Source of the DNA: a bacterium
GTDB taxonomy: Bacteria > Bacillota > Bacilli > Lactobacillales > Streptococcaceae
Assembly: GCA_905221545.1 (NCBI GenBank)
Contig: CAJNDO010000004.1
Location: forward strand, 1 to 64,000
Direction: 5' to 3'
DNA: 64,000 nucleotides
Part shown: positions 57,282-64,000 of the stretch, in pieces
Layout: each line of letters starts with the position of its first letter
Numbering within the stretch: position 1 is the first letter of the stretch
The notes under the pieces: model-generated
Database searches by the model: none
What the model was told of the DNA's origin: nothing
What the model saw: the letters and a program-made list of their open reading frames with translations, nothing else
Translations under genes and position numbers: made by a program

Positions 57282-58151
57282 ATGAAGATTATTGTACCTG
57301 CAACCAGTGCCAATATTGGGCCAGGTTTTGACTCGGTCGGTGTAGCTGTAACCAAGTATCTTCAAATTGAGGTCTGCGAAGAACGAGATGAGTGGCTGAT
57401 TGAACACCAGATTGGCAAATGGATTCCACATGACGAGCGCAATCTCTTACTCAAAATCGCTTTGCAAATTGTACCAGACTTGCAACCAAGACGTTTGAAA
57501 ATGACCAGCGATGTTCCCTTGGCGCGTGGTTTGGGTTCTTCCAGCTCGGTTATTGTTGCTGGGATTGAACTAGCCAACCAACTAGGCAAGCTCAATTTAT
57601 CTGACCATGAAAAGTTGCAGTTGGCGACCAAGATTGAAGGGCATCCAGACAATGTAGCTCCAGCTATTTATGGTAATCTCGTTATTGCAAGTTCCGTTGA
57701 AGGGCAAGTATCTGCGATTGTGGCAGACTTCCCAGAATGTGATTTTCTAGCTTACATTCCTAACTATGAATTACGCACTCGCGATAGCCGTGGTGTCTTG
57801 CCTAAGAAATTGTCTTATAAGGAAGCTGTTGCTGCTAGTTCTATCGCCAATGTGGCGGTTGCTGCCTTGTTGGCAGGAGACATGGTGACAGCTGGGCAAG
57901 CAATCGAGGGAGACCTCTTCCACGAACGTTACCGTCAGGACTTGGTGAGAGAATTCGCGACGATTAAGCAAGTAGCCAAAGAAAATGGTGCCTATGCAAC
58001 CTATCTCTCTGGTGCCGGACCAACAGTGATGGTCTTGGCTTCTCATGACAAGATGCCGGCGATTAAGGCAGAATTGGAAAAGCAACCCTTCAAAGGCAAA
58101 CTGCATGATTTGAAAGTTGATACCCAAGGTGTCCGTGTAGAATCAAAATAA
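57282..58151 (+). CDS. thrB: homoserine kinase
   Basis: A 289-residue GHMP kinase phosphorylating homoserine for threonine synthesis. The ATP loop is [20 protein letters not shown], with start [19 protein letters not shown] and the C-terminal [12 protein letters not shown] motif. The length is normal. It is closely coupled to hom and is followed by a terminator and a BOX element. Confidence 0.95.
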   Translation: MKIIVPATSANIGPGFDSVGVAVTKYLQIEVCEERDEWLIEHQIGKWIPHDERNLLLKIALQIVPDLQPRRLKMTSDVPLARGLGSSSSVIVAGIELANQLGKLNLSDHEKLQLATKIEGHPDNVAPAIYGNLVIASSVEGQVSAIVADFPECDFLAYIPNYELRTRDSRGVLPKKLSYKEAVAASSIANVAVAALLAGDMVTAGQAIEGDLFHERYRQDLVREFATIKQVAKENGAYATYLSGAGPTVMVLASHDKMPAIKAELEKQPFKGKLHDLKVDTQGVRVESK

Positions 58152-58160
58152 AGAATAGAA

Positions 58161-58207
58161 GATAGGATGGGGAAACTTTCGACCAGAGAGCTTCCTATCC
58201 TTTTTTT
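58161..58207 (+). terminator. terminator of hom-thrB
   Basis: GATAGGA (58161-58167) pairs with TCCTATC (58193-58199), with further imperfect pairing around, followed by seven Ts at 58201-58207. Confidence 0.7.
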
Positions 58208-58218
58208 GAAAAGAAGTC

Positions 58219-58379
58219 TATACTCAATGAAAATCAAAGAGCAAACTAAGAAGCTAGCCGCAGGCTGCTCAAAACAGTGTTTTGAGGTTGTGGATAGAAC
58301 TGACGAAGTTAGCTCAAAATACTGTTTTGAGGTTGCAGATGTAAGCTGACGTGGTTTGAAGAGATTTTTGAAGAGTATT
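58219..58379 (-). repeat. BOX element with duplicated middle module (reverse orientation)
   Basis: The ends match the copy at 54875 (TATACTCAATGAAAATCAAA and TTTGAAGAGTATT). The middle module, GCTCAAAACAGTGTTTTGAGG and following ~45 bases ending in TGACG, occurs twice. Because B modules vary in number, this is a longer BOX than the first copy. It separates thrB from msrAB. Confidence 0.92.
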
Positions 58380-58409
58380 AGTTAAAAACTTGATAAAGGA
58401 GAAACGAAG

Positions 58410-59348
58410 ATGTCAGAAATTTATCTAGCAGGTGGTTGTTTTTGGGGCCTAGAGGAGTATTTTTCACGAATTTCTGGAGTGCTAGCAACCAGTGTTGGCT
58501 ACGCTAATGGGCAAGTTGAAACGACCAATTACCAGCTGCTCAAGGAAACAGACCATGCAGAGACGGTTCAAGTGATTTATGATGAGAAGACAGTATCACT
58601 CAGAGAGATTTTACTTTATTATTTCCGTGTCATCGATCCTTTATCGATCAATCAACAAGGGAATGACCGTGGTCGCCAATATCGAACAGGTATTTATTAC
58701 CAAGATGAAGCAGACCTGCCAGCTATCTATACAGTGGTGCGGGAGCAAGAGCGTATGCTGGGTCGAAAGATTGCAGTAGAAGTGGAGAAACTTCGACACT
58801 ACATTTTGGCTGAAGACTACCACCAAGACTATCTCAAGAAAAATCCTTCCGGTTACTGTCATATCGATGTGACCGATGCTGAGAAGCCATTGATTGATGC
58901 AGCCAACTATGAAAAGCCTAGTCAAGAGGTGCTAAAGGAAAGCCTAACTGAAGAATCTTACCGTGTTACACAAGAAGCTGCTACAGAGGCTCCTTTTACC
59001 AATGCCCATGACCAAACCTTTGAAGAGGGCATTTATGTAGATATTACGACAGGTGAGCCACTCTTTTTTGCCAAGGATAAGTTTGCCTCAGGTTGTGGTT
59101 GGCCAAGTTTTAGCCGTCCGATTTCCAAGGAATTGATTCATTATTACAAGGATCTGAGCCATGGAATGGAGCGAATCGAAGTTCGTTCTCGGTCAGGCAA
59201 TGCTCACTTGGGTCATGTTTTCACAGATGGACCTCGGGAGTTAGGTGGCCTGCGTTACTGTATCAATTCTGCCTCCTTACGCTTTTTGGCCAAGGATGAG
59301 ATGGACGAAGCAGGGTATGGCTATCTATTGCCATACTTAAACAAATAA
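58410..59348 (+). CDS. msrAB: bifunctional methionine sulfoxide reductase MsrA/MsrB
   Basis: A 312-residue fusion repairing oxidised methionine. The MsrA domain is residues ~1-165: [13 protein letters not shown], with the nucleophilic Cys. The MsrB domain is ~180-310: [22 protein letters not shown], and [11 protein letters not shown] with the catalytic Cys. No signal peptide or membrane anchor is present, so this is the cytosolic type rather than the anchored surface form. ATG 58410 follows AAAGGAGAAACG. A GC-rich hairpin follows. Confidence 0.95.
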   Translation: MSEIYLAGGCFWGLEEYFSRISGVLATSVGYANGQVETTNYQLLKETDHAETVQVIYDEKTVSLREILLYYFRVIDPLSINQQGNDRGRQYRTGIYYQDEADLPAIYTVVREQERMLGRKIAVEVEKLRHYILAEDYHQDYLKKNPSGYCHIDVTDAEKPLIDAANYEKPSQEVLKESLTEESYRVTQEAATEAPFTNAHDQTFEEGIYVDITTGEPLFFAKDKFASGCGWPSFSRPISKELIHYYKDLSHGMERIEVRSRSGNAHLGHVFTDGPRELGGLRYCINSASLRFLAKDEMDEAGYGYLLPYLNK

Positions 59349-59352
59349 AATT

Positions 59353-59379
59353 GAGAGGGTGGGGGCTCCCCACTTTCTT
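59353..59379 (+). terminator. GC-rich hairpin after msrAB
   Basis: GAGAGGGTGGGG (59353-59364) pairs with CCCCACTTTCTT (59368-59379) over a 3-base loop with several G-U pairs; the T stretch after it is interrupted. Confidence 0.65.
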
Positions 59380-59390
59380 CATTTCCAGAA

Positions 59391-59398
59391 TACGAATA
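59391..59398 (+). promoter_or_regulatory. exact match to the ComX (SigX) box TACGAATA
   Basis: TACGAATA (59391-59398), the competence sigma-factor box, lies 10 bases before the ABC exporter ATG. A transcript starting there would lack the ribosome site, and one or two such 8-mers are expected by chance in a window this size, so it is only a candidate. Confidence 0.25.
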
Positions 59399-59408
59399 GA
59401 AGGGATTT

Positions 59409-61133
59409 ATGAAAAACTTATTATCATACTTTAAACCCTACATCAAAGAATCGATTTTAGCACCCTTGTTCAAGCTACTAGAAGCTGTTTTTGAGCTCCT
59501 GGTTCCTATGGTGATTGCAGGGATTGTTGACCAGTCCTTGCCCCAGAGAGATCAAGGTCATCTTTGGATGCAGATTGGCCTGCTCCTTATCTTTGCAGTG
59601 ATTGGCGTTTTAGTGGCCTTGGTGGCCCAGTTCTACTCAGCTAAGGCTGCTGTTGGGTTTGCCAAAGAACTGACAGACGACCTTTATCGTCATATTCTTT
59701 CCCTACCCAAGGATAGCAGAGACCGTCTGACAACTTCGAGCTTGGTCACTCGCTTGACTTCGGATACCTACCAGATTCAGACTGGTATCAATCAATTCTT
59801 GCGTCTCTTTTTGCGAGCACCCATTATCGTTTTTGGGGCTATCTTTATGGCCTATCGAATCTCAGCTGAGCTGACTTTCTGGTTCTTAGTCATGGTTGTT
59901 ATTTTGACCCTTGTCATTGTCGGCCTCTCTCGATTGGTTAACCCTCTCTACAGCAGTCTCAGAAAGAAAACGGATCAACTAGTTCAGGAAACGCGCCAGC
60001 AATTACACGGAATGCGAGTAATTCGTGCTTTTGGTCAAGAAAAACGAGAGTTACAGATTTTTCAAACCCTTAACCAAGTTTATGCTAGATTGCAAGAAAA
60101 GACGGGTTTCTGGTCTAGTTTATTAACCCCTCTGACCTATCTGATTGTGAATGGAACCCTCCTCGTCATCATCTGGCAGGGCTATATTTCTATTCAAGGA
60201 GGATTGCTCAGTCAAGGAGCCTTGATTGCTCTTATCAACTATCTCTTACAGATTTTGGTGGAATTGGTCAAATTAGCCATGCTGATAAATTCCCTCAATC
60301 AATCCTATATCTCAGCCAAGCGAATCGAGGAAGTCTTTGCCGAAACTCCAGAAGACATCTATTCAGAGTTAGAAGAAAAGCAAGCTACCAGTGATAAGGT
60401 TTTACAAGTTCAAGAATTGACCTTTACCTATCCTGATGCGGCTCAGCCTTCTTTGAGAGACATTTCCTTTGATATGAAACAAGGGCAAATCCTTGGTATC
60501 ATTGGGGGGACGGGTTCTGGTAAATCAAGCTTGGTGCAAGTCTTACTTGGACTTTACCCAGCAGACAAGGGAAGCATTGACCTTTATCGAAATGGACGTA
60601 GTCCTCTTAATCTTGAGCAGTGGAGGTCTTGGATTGACTATGTGCCCCAAAAGGTCGAACTTTTTAAGGGAACTATTCGTTCCAACTTGACTTTGGGTTT
60701 AAATCAAGGAGTATCTGACCAGCAACTCTGGAAGGCCTTGGATATTGCGCAAGCTAAGGATTTTGTCAGTGAAAAGGAAGGGCTTTTGGATGCCCTAGTT
60801 GAGGCAGGAGGTCGAAATTTCTCAGGCGGACAAAAACAAAGGCTGTCTATCGCACGTGCAGTCTTGCGCCAAGCTCCATTTCTCATCCTAGATGATGCGA
60901 CCTCGGCCCTCGACACCATCACCGAGTCCAAGCTCTTGAAAGCCATCCGAGAAAATTTACCAAACACGAGCTTAATCTTGATTTCTCAACGGACTTCGAC
61001 ACTTCAGATGGCTGACCAGATTCTCCTCTTGGAAAAAGGTGAGTTACTAGCTATCGGCAAGCACGAGGAATTGATGCAAACTAGTCAAGTCTATCGTGAA
61101 ATCAATGCATCACAGCATGGAAAGGAGGACTAG
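59409..61133 (+). CDS. heterodimeric ABC exporter subunit 1 (degenerate Walker B)
   Basis: A 574-residue half-transporter: six-span membrane domain (residues ~1-310) and ATPase domain. Walker A is GGTGSGKSS, signature FSGGQKQRLSIARAVL, and Walker B LILDDATSALD with Asp496 where the catalytic Glu normally stands (codon 60894-60896). This marks the non-hydrolytic site of a heterodimer. It belongs to the multidrug/peptide-exporter type; the substrate is unknown. The partner gene follows after a single base. Confidence 0.92.
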   Translation: MKNLLSYFKPYIKESILAPLFKLLEAVFELLVPMVIAGIVDQSLPQRDQGHLWMQIGLLLIFAVIGVLVALVAQFYSAKAAVGFAKELTDDLYRHILSLPKDSRDRLTTSSLVTRLTSDTYQIQTGINQFLRLFLRAPIIVFGAIFMAYRISAELTFWFLVMVVILTLVIVGLSRLVNPLYSSLRKKTDQLVQETRQQLHGMRVIRAFGQEKRELQIFQTLNQVYARLQEKTGFWSSLLTPLTYLIVNGTLLVIIWQGYISIQGGLLSQGALIALINYLLQILVELVKLAMLINSLNQSYISAKRIEEVFAETPEDIYSELEEKQATSDKVLQVQELTFTYPDAAQPSLRDISFDMKQGQILGIIGGTGSGKSSLVQVLLGLYPADKGSIDLYRNGRSPLNLEQWRSWIDYVPQKVELFKGTIRSNLTLGLNQGVSDQQLWKALDIAQAKDFVSEKEGLLDALVEAGGRNFSGGQKQRLSIARAVLRQAPFLILDDATSALDTITESKLLKAIRENLPNTSLILISQRTSTLQMADQILLLEKGELLAIGKHEELMQTSQVYREINASQHGKED

Positions 61134-61134
61134 C

Positions 61135-62883
61135 ATGAGACGACAAACTGCAAACCAGACGCTCAAACGTTTGGCAAAAGATTTATCCAGCCATCCTTTC
61201 CTTCTTTTCCTAGCCTTTCTAGGAACTATTGCCCAAGTTGGCTTATCGATTTACCTACCTATCTTGATTGGGCAGGTCATCGACCAAGTCCTAGTGGCTG
61301 GTTCGTCACCAGTTTTTTGGCAGATTTTCCTCCAGATGATCTTGGTAGTCATAGGAAATACACTGGTGCAATGGATCAATCCCCTTCTTTATAATCGCCT
61401 AATCTTCTCTTATACCAGAGACTTGCGAGAGCGAATCATCCATAAGCTCCATCGTTTACCGATTGCTTTTGTGGATCGGCAAGGCAGTGGAGAGATGGTC
61501 AGTCGTGTGACCACAGATATCGAGCAGTTGGCAGCTGGCTTGACCATGATTTTTAACCAATTTTTCATCGGCGTCTTGATGATTTTGGTTAGTATTCTAG
61601 CCATGCTTCAAATTCATCTCCTCATGACTCTCTTAGTCTTGCTGTTGACACCACTGTCTATGGTGATTTCACGCTTCATTGCCAAACGCTCTTATCATCT
61701 CTTCCAGAAACAAACAGAGACGAGGGGGATTCAGAGTCAGTTGATTGAAGAGTCGCTTAGTCAGCAAACTATTATCCAGTCTTTCAATGCTCAGACAGAG
61801 TTTATCCAAAGACTGCATGAGGCGAATGAAAATTACGCAGGCTATTCTCAGTCAGCCATCTTTTATTCATCAACGGTTAATCCTTCAACTCGCTTTGTCA
61901 ATGCGCTCATTTATGCGCTTTTAGCTGGAGTAGGAGCTTATCGTATCATGATGGGTTCAACCTTGACCATCGGACGTTTAGTGACTTTTTTGAATTACGT
62001 CCAACAGTACACCAAGCCCTTTAACGATATTTCTTCAGTTCTAGCCGAGTTGCAAAGTGCTTTAGCTTGTGCAGAGCGCGTCTATGCTGTCTTAGAAAGT
62101 CCTGAGGTAACTGAAACAGGTAAGGAAGTCTTGACCAGTGACCAGGTTAAGGGAGCTATTTCCTTTAAGCATGTTTCTTTTGGCTACAATCCAGAAAAGA
62201 TTTTGATTAAGGATTTGTCTATCGATATCCCAGCTGGTAGCAAGGTAGCCATCGTTGGTCCGACAGGTGCTGGTAAGTCAACTCTTATCAATCTCCTCAT
62301 GCGTTTTTACCCTATTAACTCAGGAGATATCTTGCTGGATGGGCAATCCATTTATGATTATACCCGAGCGTCATTGAGACAGCAGTTTGGGATGGTACTC
62401 CAAGAAACCTGGCTCAAGCAAGGAACTATTCATGACAATATTGCCTTTGGAAATCCTGAAGCCAGTCGGGAGCAAGTGATTGCTGCTGCAAAGGCAGCCA
62501 ATGCGGACTTTTTCATCCAACAGTTGCCACAGGGATACGATACAAAGTTGGAAAATGCAGGAGAATCTCTCTCTGTTGGCCAAGCCCAGCTCTTGACCAT
62601 CGCCCGAGTCTTTCTAGCTATCCCTAAGATTCTTATCTTAGACGAGGCAACCTCCTCCATCGATACGCGTACAGAAGTGCTAGTACAGGATGCCTTTGCT
62701 AAACTCATGAAGGGGCGCACAAGTTTTATCATTGCCCACCGCTTGTCAACCATTCAAGATGCGGATTTGATTCTTGTCTTGGTGGATGGCGACATTGTGG
62801 AGTATGGTAGCCATCAGGACCTCATGGCTAGAAAAGGCAAGTATTACCAAATGCAGCAAGCAGCAGCTTTTAGCTCTGAATAA
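61135..62883 (+). CDS. heterodimeric ABC exporter subunit 2 (altered signature)
   Basis: A 582-residue half-transporter with a six-span domain (~1-330) and an ATPase. Walker A is GPTGAGKST, Walker B ILILDEATSSID with the catalytic Glu, and switch IIAHRLST. The signature is ESLSVGQAQLLTIARVF: Val481 (codon 62575-62577) replaces the first Gly of LSGGQ. Together with Asp in subunit 1 this is the expected asymmetric pair: one site degenerate, one active. ATG 61135 is preferred; an in-frame extension to 61096 would overlap subunit 1. Confidence 0.92.
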   Translation: MRRQTANQTLKRLAKDLSSHPFLLFLAFLGTIAQVGLSIYLPILIGQVIDQVLVAGSSPVFWQIFLQMILVVIGNTLVQWINPLLYNRLIFSYTRDLRERIIHKLHRLPIAFVDRQGSGEMVSRVTTDIEQLAAGLTMIFNQFFIGVLMILVSILAMLQIHLLMTLLVLLLTPLSMVISRFIAKRSYHLFQKQTETRGIQSQLIEESLSQQTIIQSFNAQTEFIQRLHEANENYAGYSQSAIFYSSTVNPSTRFVNALIYALLAGVGAYRIMMGSTLTIGRLVTFLNYVQQYTKPFNDISSVLAELQSALACAERVYAVLESPEVTETGKEVLTSDQVKGAISFKHVSFGYNPEKILIKDLSIDIPAGSKVAIVGPTGAGKSTLINLLMRFYPINSGDILLDGQSIYDYTRASLRQQFGMVLQETWLKQGTIHDNIAFGNPEASREQVIAAAKAANADFFIQQLPQGYDTKLENAGESLSVGQAQLLTIARVFLAIPKILILDEATSSIDTRTEVLVQDAFAKLMKGRTSFIIAHRLSTIQDADLILVLVDGDIVEYGSHQDLMARKGKYYQMQQAAAFSSE

Positions 62884-62911
62884 TCCATTCTCTTTTGAAA
62901 TTTTATAGACG

Positions 62912-62939
62912 AAAAAAGTTGCCTTCGGGTGACTTTTTT
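62912..62939 (+). terminator. terminator of the ABC exporter pair
   Basis: AAAAAAGTTGCC (62912-62923) pairs with GGTGACTTTTTT (62928-62939), with two G-U pairs and a stable TTCG loop, followed by more T. It overlaps the next promoter. Confidence 0.88.
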
Positions 62940-62947
62940 GTTACAAT
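62919..62947 (+). promoter_or_regulatory. promoter overlapping the exporter terminator
   Basis: TTGCCT (62919-62924) and TACAAT (62942-62947) have a 17-base spacer, so the -35 lies inside the hairpin arm and loop. It serves the deaminase gene at 62998. Confidence 0.6.
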
Positions 62948-62997
62948 AGCTAGAAAAATTATTCACTGTAAATTGTCTTATAGAAAAGGAGCCTAGA

Positions 62998-64000
62998 ATG
63001 AAAGTCTATCAGCATGTAAATATCGTGACTTGTGACCAAGATTTCCATGTTTATCTGGATGGAATCTTAGCAGTTAAGGATTCTCAAATTGTCTATGTCG
63101 GTCAAGAGAAGCCAGAGATTTTAGAGCAAGCTGAGCAGATTATAGACTATCAGGGAGCCTGGATTATGCCTGGATTGGTCAATTGCCACACCCATTCTGC
63201 TATGACTGGCTTGCGAGGGATCAGAGATGACAGTAACCTCCATGAATGGCTCAATGACTATATCTGGCCTGCAGAAGCTGAGTTTACACCAGATATGACT
63301 ACCAAGGCGGTCAAAGAAGCGCTGACAGAAATGCTCCAGTCAGGAACAACAACCTTCAATGATATGTATAATCCCAATGGAGTGGAGATTGAGCAGATTT
63401 ATCAGGCAGTTAAGGTTTCCAAGATGCGTTGTTATTTCTCACCGACCCTCTTTTCTTCAGATACAGAAACAACTGATGAGACTATAAGCAGAACACGAGC
63501 AATCATCGAGAAAATCTTAGGATATGAAAATCCAAATTTCAAGGTTATGGTAGCTCCACATTCTCCCTATAGCTGTAGTAGAGACTTGTTGGAAGAGAGC
63601 TTAGATATGGCAAAAGAGCTGAATATTCCCATCCATATCCATGTGGCGGAGACCAAGGAGGAATCAGGAATTATCCTGAAACGCTACGGCAAACGTCCCA
63701 TCGCTTTTCTAGAAGAATTGGGTTACTTAGATCATCCGTCTGTCTTTGCTCATGGGGTCGAATTAAACGAGAAAGAAATTGAACGCTTGGCAACTTCTCA
63801 AGTGGCTATAGCCCATAATCCTATCAGTAACCTCAAATTGGCCTCAGGAATCGCTCCAATCATCCAACTGCAAAAAGTAGGAGTAGCAGTCGGAATTGCG
63901 ACAGACTCGGTTGCTTCCAATAACAACCTAGACATGTTTGAAGAAGGACGGACTGCAGCCCTTCTTCAGAAGATGAAAAGTGGAGATGCCAGACAATTTC
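62998..64000 (+). CDS. MTA/SAH deaminase-type amidohydrolase (5' part)
   Basis: The frame is open from ATG 62998 (after AAAGGAG) to the right edge, giving 334 residues of an expected ~420. Metal-binding motifs of the amidohydrolase superfamily are PGLVNCHTHSAMT (two His) and HIHVAETKEE. FAHGVELNEKE, AHNPISNLKLASGIAP and GIATDSVASNNNLDMF carry later ligands. This matches 5-methylthioadenosine/S-adenosylhomocysteine deaminases, which remove the amino group from these adenosine derivatives; other N-chlorohydrolase-like substrates are possible. The C-terminus lies beyond the window. Confidence 0.85.
   Translation, partial: MKVYQHVNIVTCDQDFHVYLDGILAVKDSQIVYVGQEKPEILEQAEQIIDYQGAWIMPGLVNCHTHSAMTGLRGIRDDSNLHEWLNDYIWPAEAEFTPDMTTKAVKEALTEMLQSGTTTFNDMYNPNGVEIEQIYQAVKVSKMRCYFSPTLFSSDTETTDETISRTRAIIEKILGYENPNFKVMVAPHSPYSCSRDLLEESLDMAKELNIPIHIHVAETKEESGIILKRYGKRPIAFLEELGYLDHPSVFAHGVELNEKEIERLATSQVAIAHNPISNLKLASGIAPIIQLQKVGVAVGIATDSVASNNNLDMFEEGRTAALLQKMKSGDARQF

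Noticed and set aside
58167-58349. Open frame of 60 codons on the + strand
   Set aside because: It lies almost wholly in the thrB terminator and the BOX element; the peptide is just translated repeat sequence.

Overview
This window reads as the chromosome of a mitis-group Streptococcus (S. pneumoniae, S. mitis, S. pseudopneumoniae or a close relative). The evidence is low-GC, Gram-positive style genes with strong Shine-Dalgarno sites; two tandem genes for choline-binding-type surface proteins; an LPXTG cell-wall protein with Rib-like repeats; and BOX repeats, which are typical of S. pneumoniae and S. mitis. The gene order (hemW to spx, pst, murB-potABCD, alaS, aro operon, LCP-licD-glycosyltransferases, mecA, hom-thrB, msrAB, paired ABC exporter) matches what I remember of the pneumococcal chromosome. 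Species cannot be fixed without alignment.

Layout. 1-4.6 kb: the 3' end of a repeat-rich LPXTG protein, then hemW, an acyl-ACP thioesterase, a NagD-type phosphatase and a membrane protein. 4.6-10.6 kb is accessory: an Rgg-type regulator divergent from two paralogous choline-binding-type secreted proteins, a membrane protein, and a lipoprotein gene broken by one in-frame stop codon. 10.7-18.7 kb: spx, a UPF0223 gene, an inositol-phosphatase-family gene, an rRNA m5C methyltransferase, then the phosphate operon pstS-C-A-B-B-phoU. 18.7-22.6 kb: an orphan amino-acid-binding lipoprotein, a MocR regulator divergent from acetolactate decarboxylase, and a YhfC-type membrane protein. 22.6-27.6 kb: murB and the polyamine importer potABCD, with a structured-looking 150-base gap and a short overlapping reading frame before potA. 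27.6-32.9 kb: a small membrane protein, an alanine-type T-box leader, a LURP-one-like gene, alaS and a cytoplasmic alpha-amylase with a MalR/CcpA-like operator.

33-38.1 kb: an ABC ATPase/permease pair and an LtaS-like sulfatase-fold enzyme. 38.2-49.2 kb: an rRNA methyltransferase, then the shikimate and phenylalanine/tyrosine genes aroD-E-B-C-tyrA-(lipoprotein)-YlbF-aroA-aroK-pheA, ending in an LCP (Psr-type) ligase. 49.3-54.8 kb: a compact surface-glycan cluster (LicD, GT4, GT2, Wzy-like polymerase, Wzz-like protein with a kinase-like cytosolic tail). 54.8-64 kb: BOX, mecA, hom-thrB, a second BOX, msrAB, a heterodimeric ABC exporter and the 5' part of an MTA/SAH deaminase.

Most genes lie on the + strand in tightly packed, translationally coupled operons, with overlaps of 4, 8, 11, 14 or 20 bases. 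The four minus-strand genes are rgg, mocR, the amylase and the LtaS-like enzyme. The observations I rate highest are: the LCP-adjacent LicD/GT/Wzy/Wzz cluster with its unusual Wzz-kinase-like protein; the structured potA leader and overlapping small reading frame; two genes whose promoter geometry predicts leaderless mRNAs; a switch-histidine-to-arginine change in the second PstB; and the nonsense-interrupted lipoprotein.
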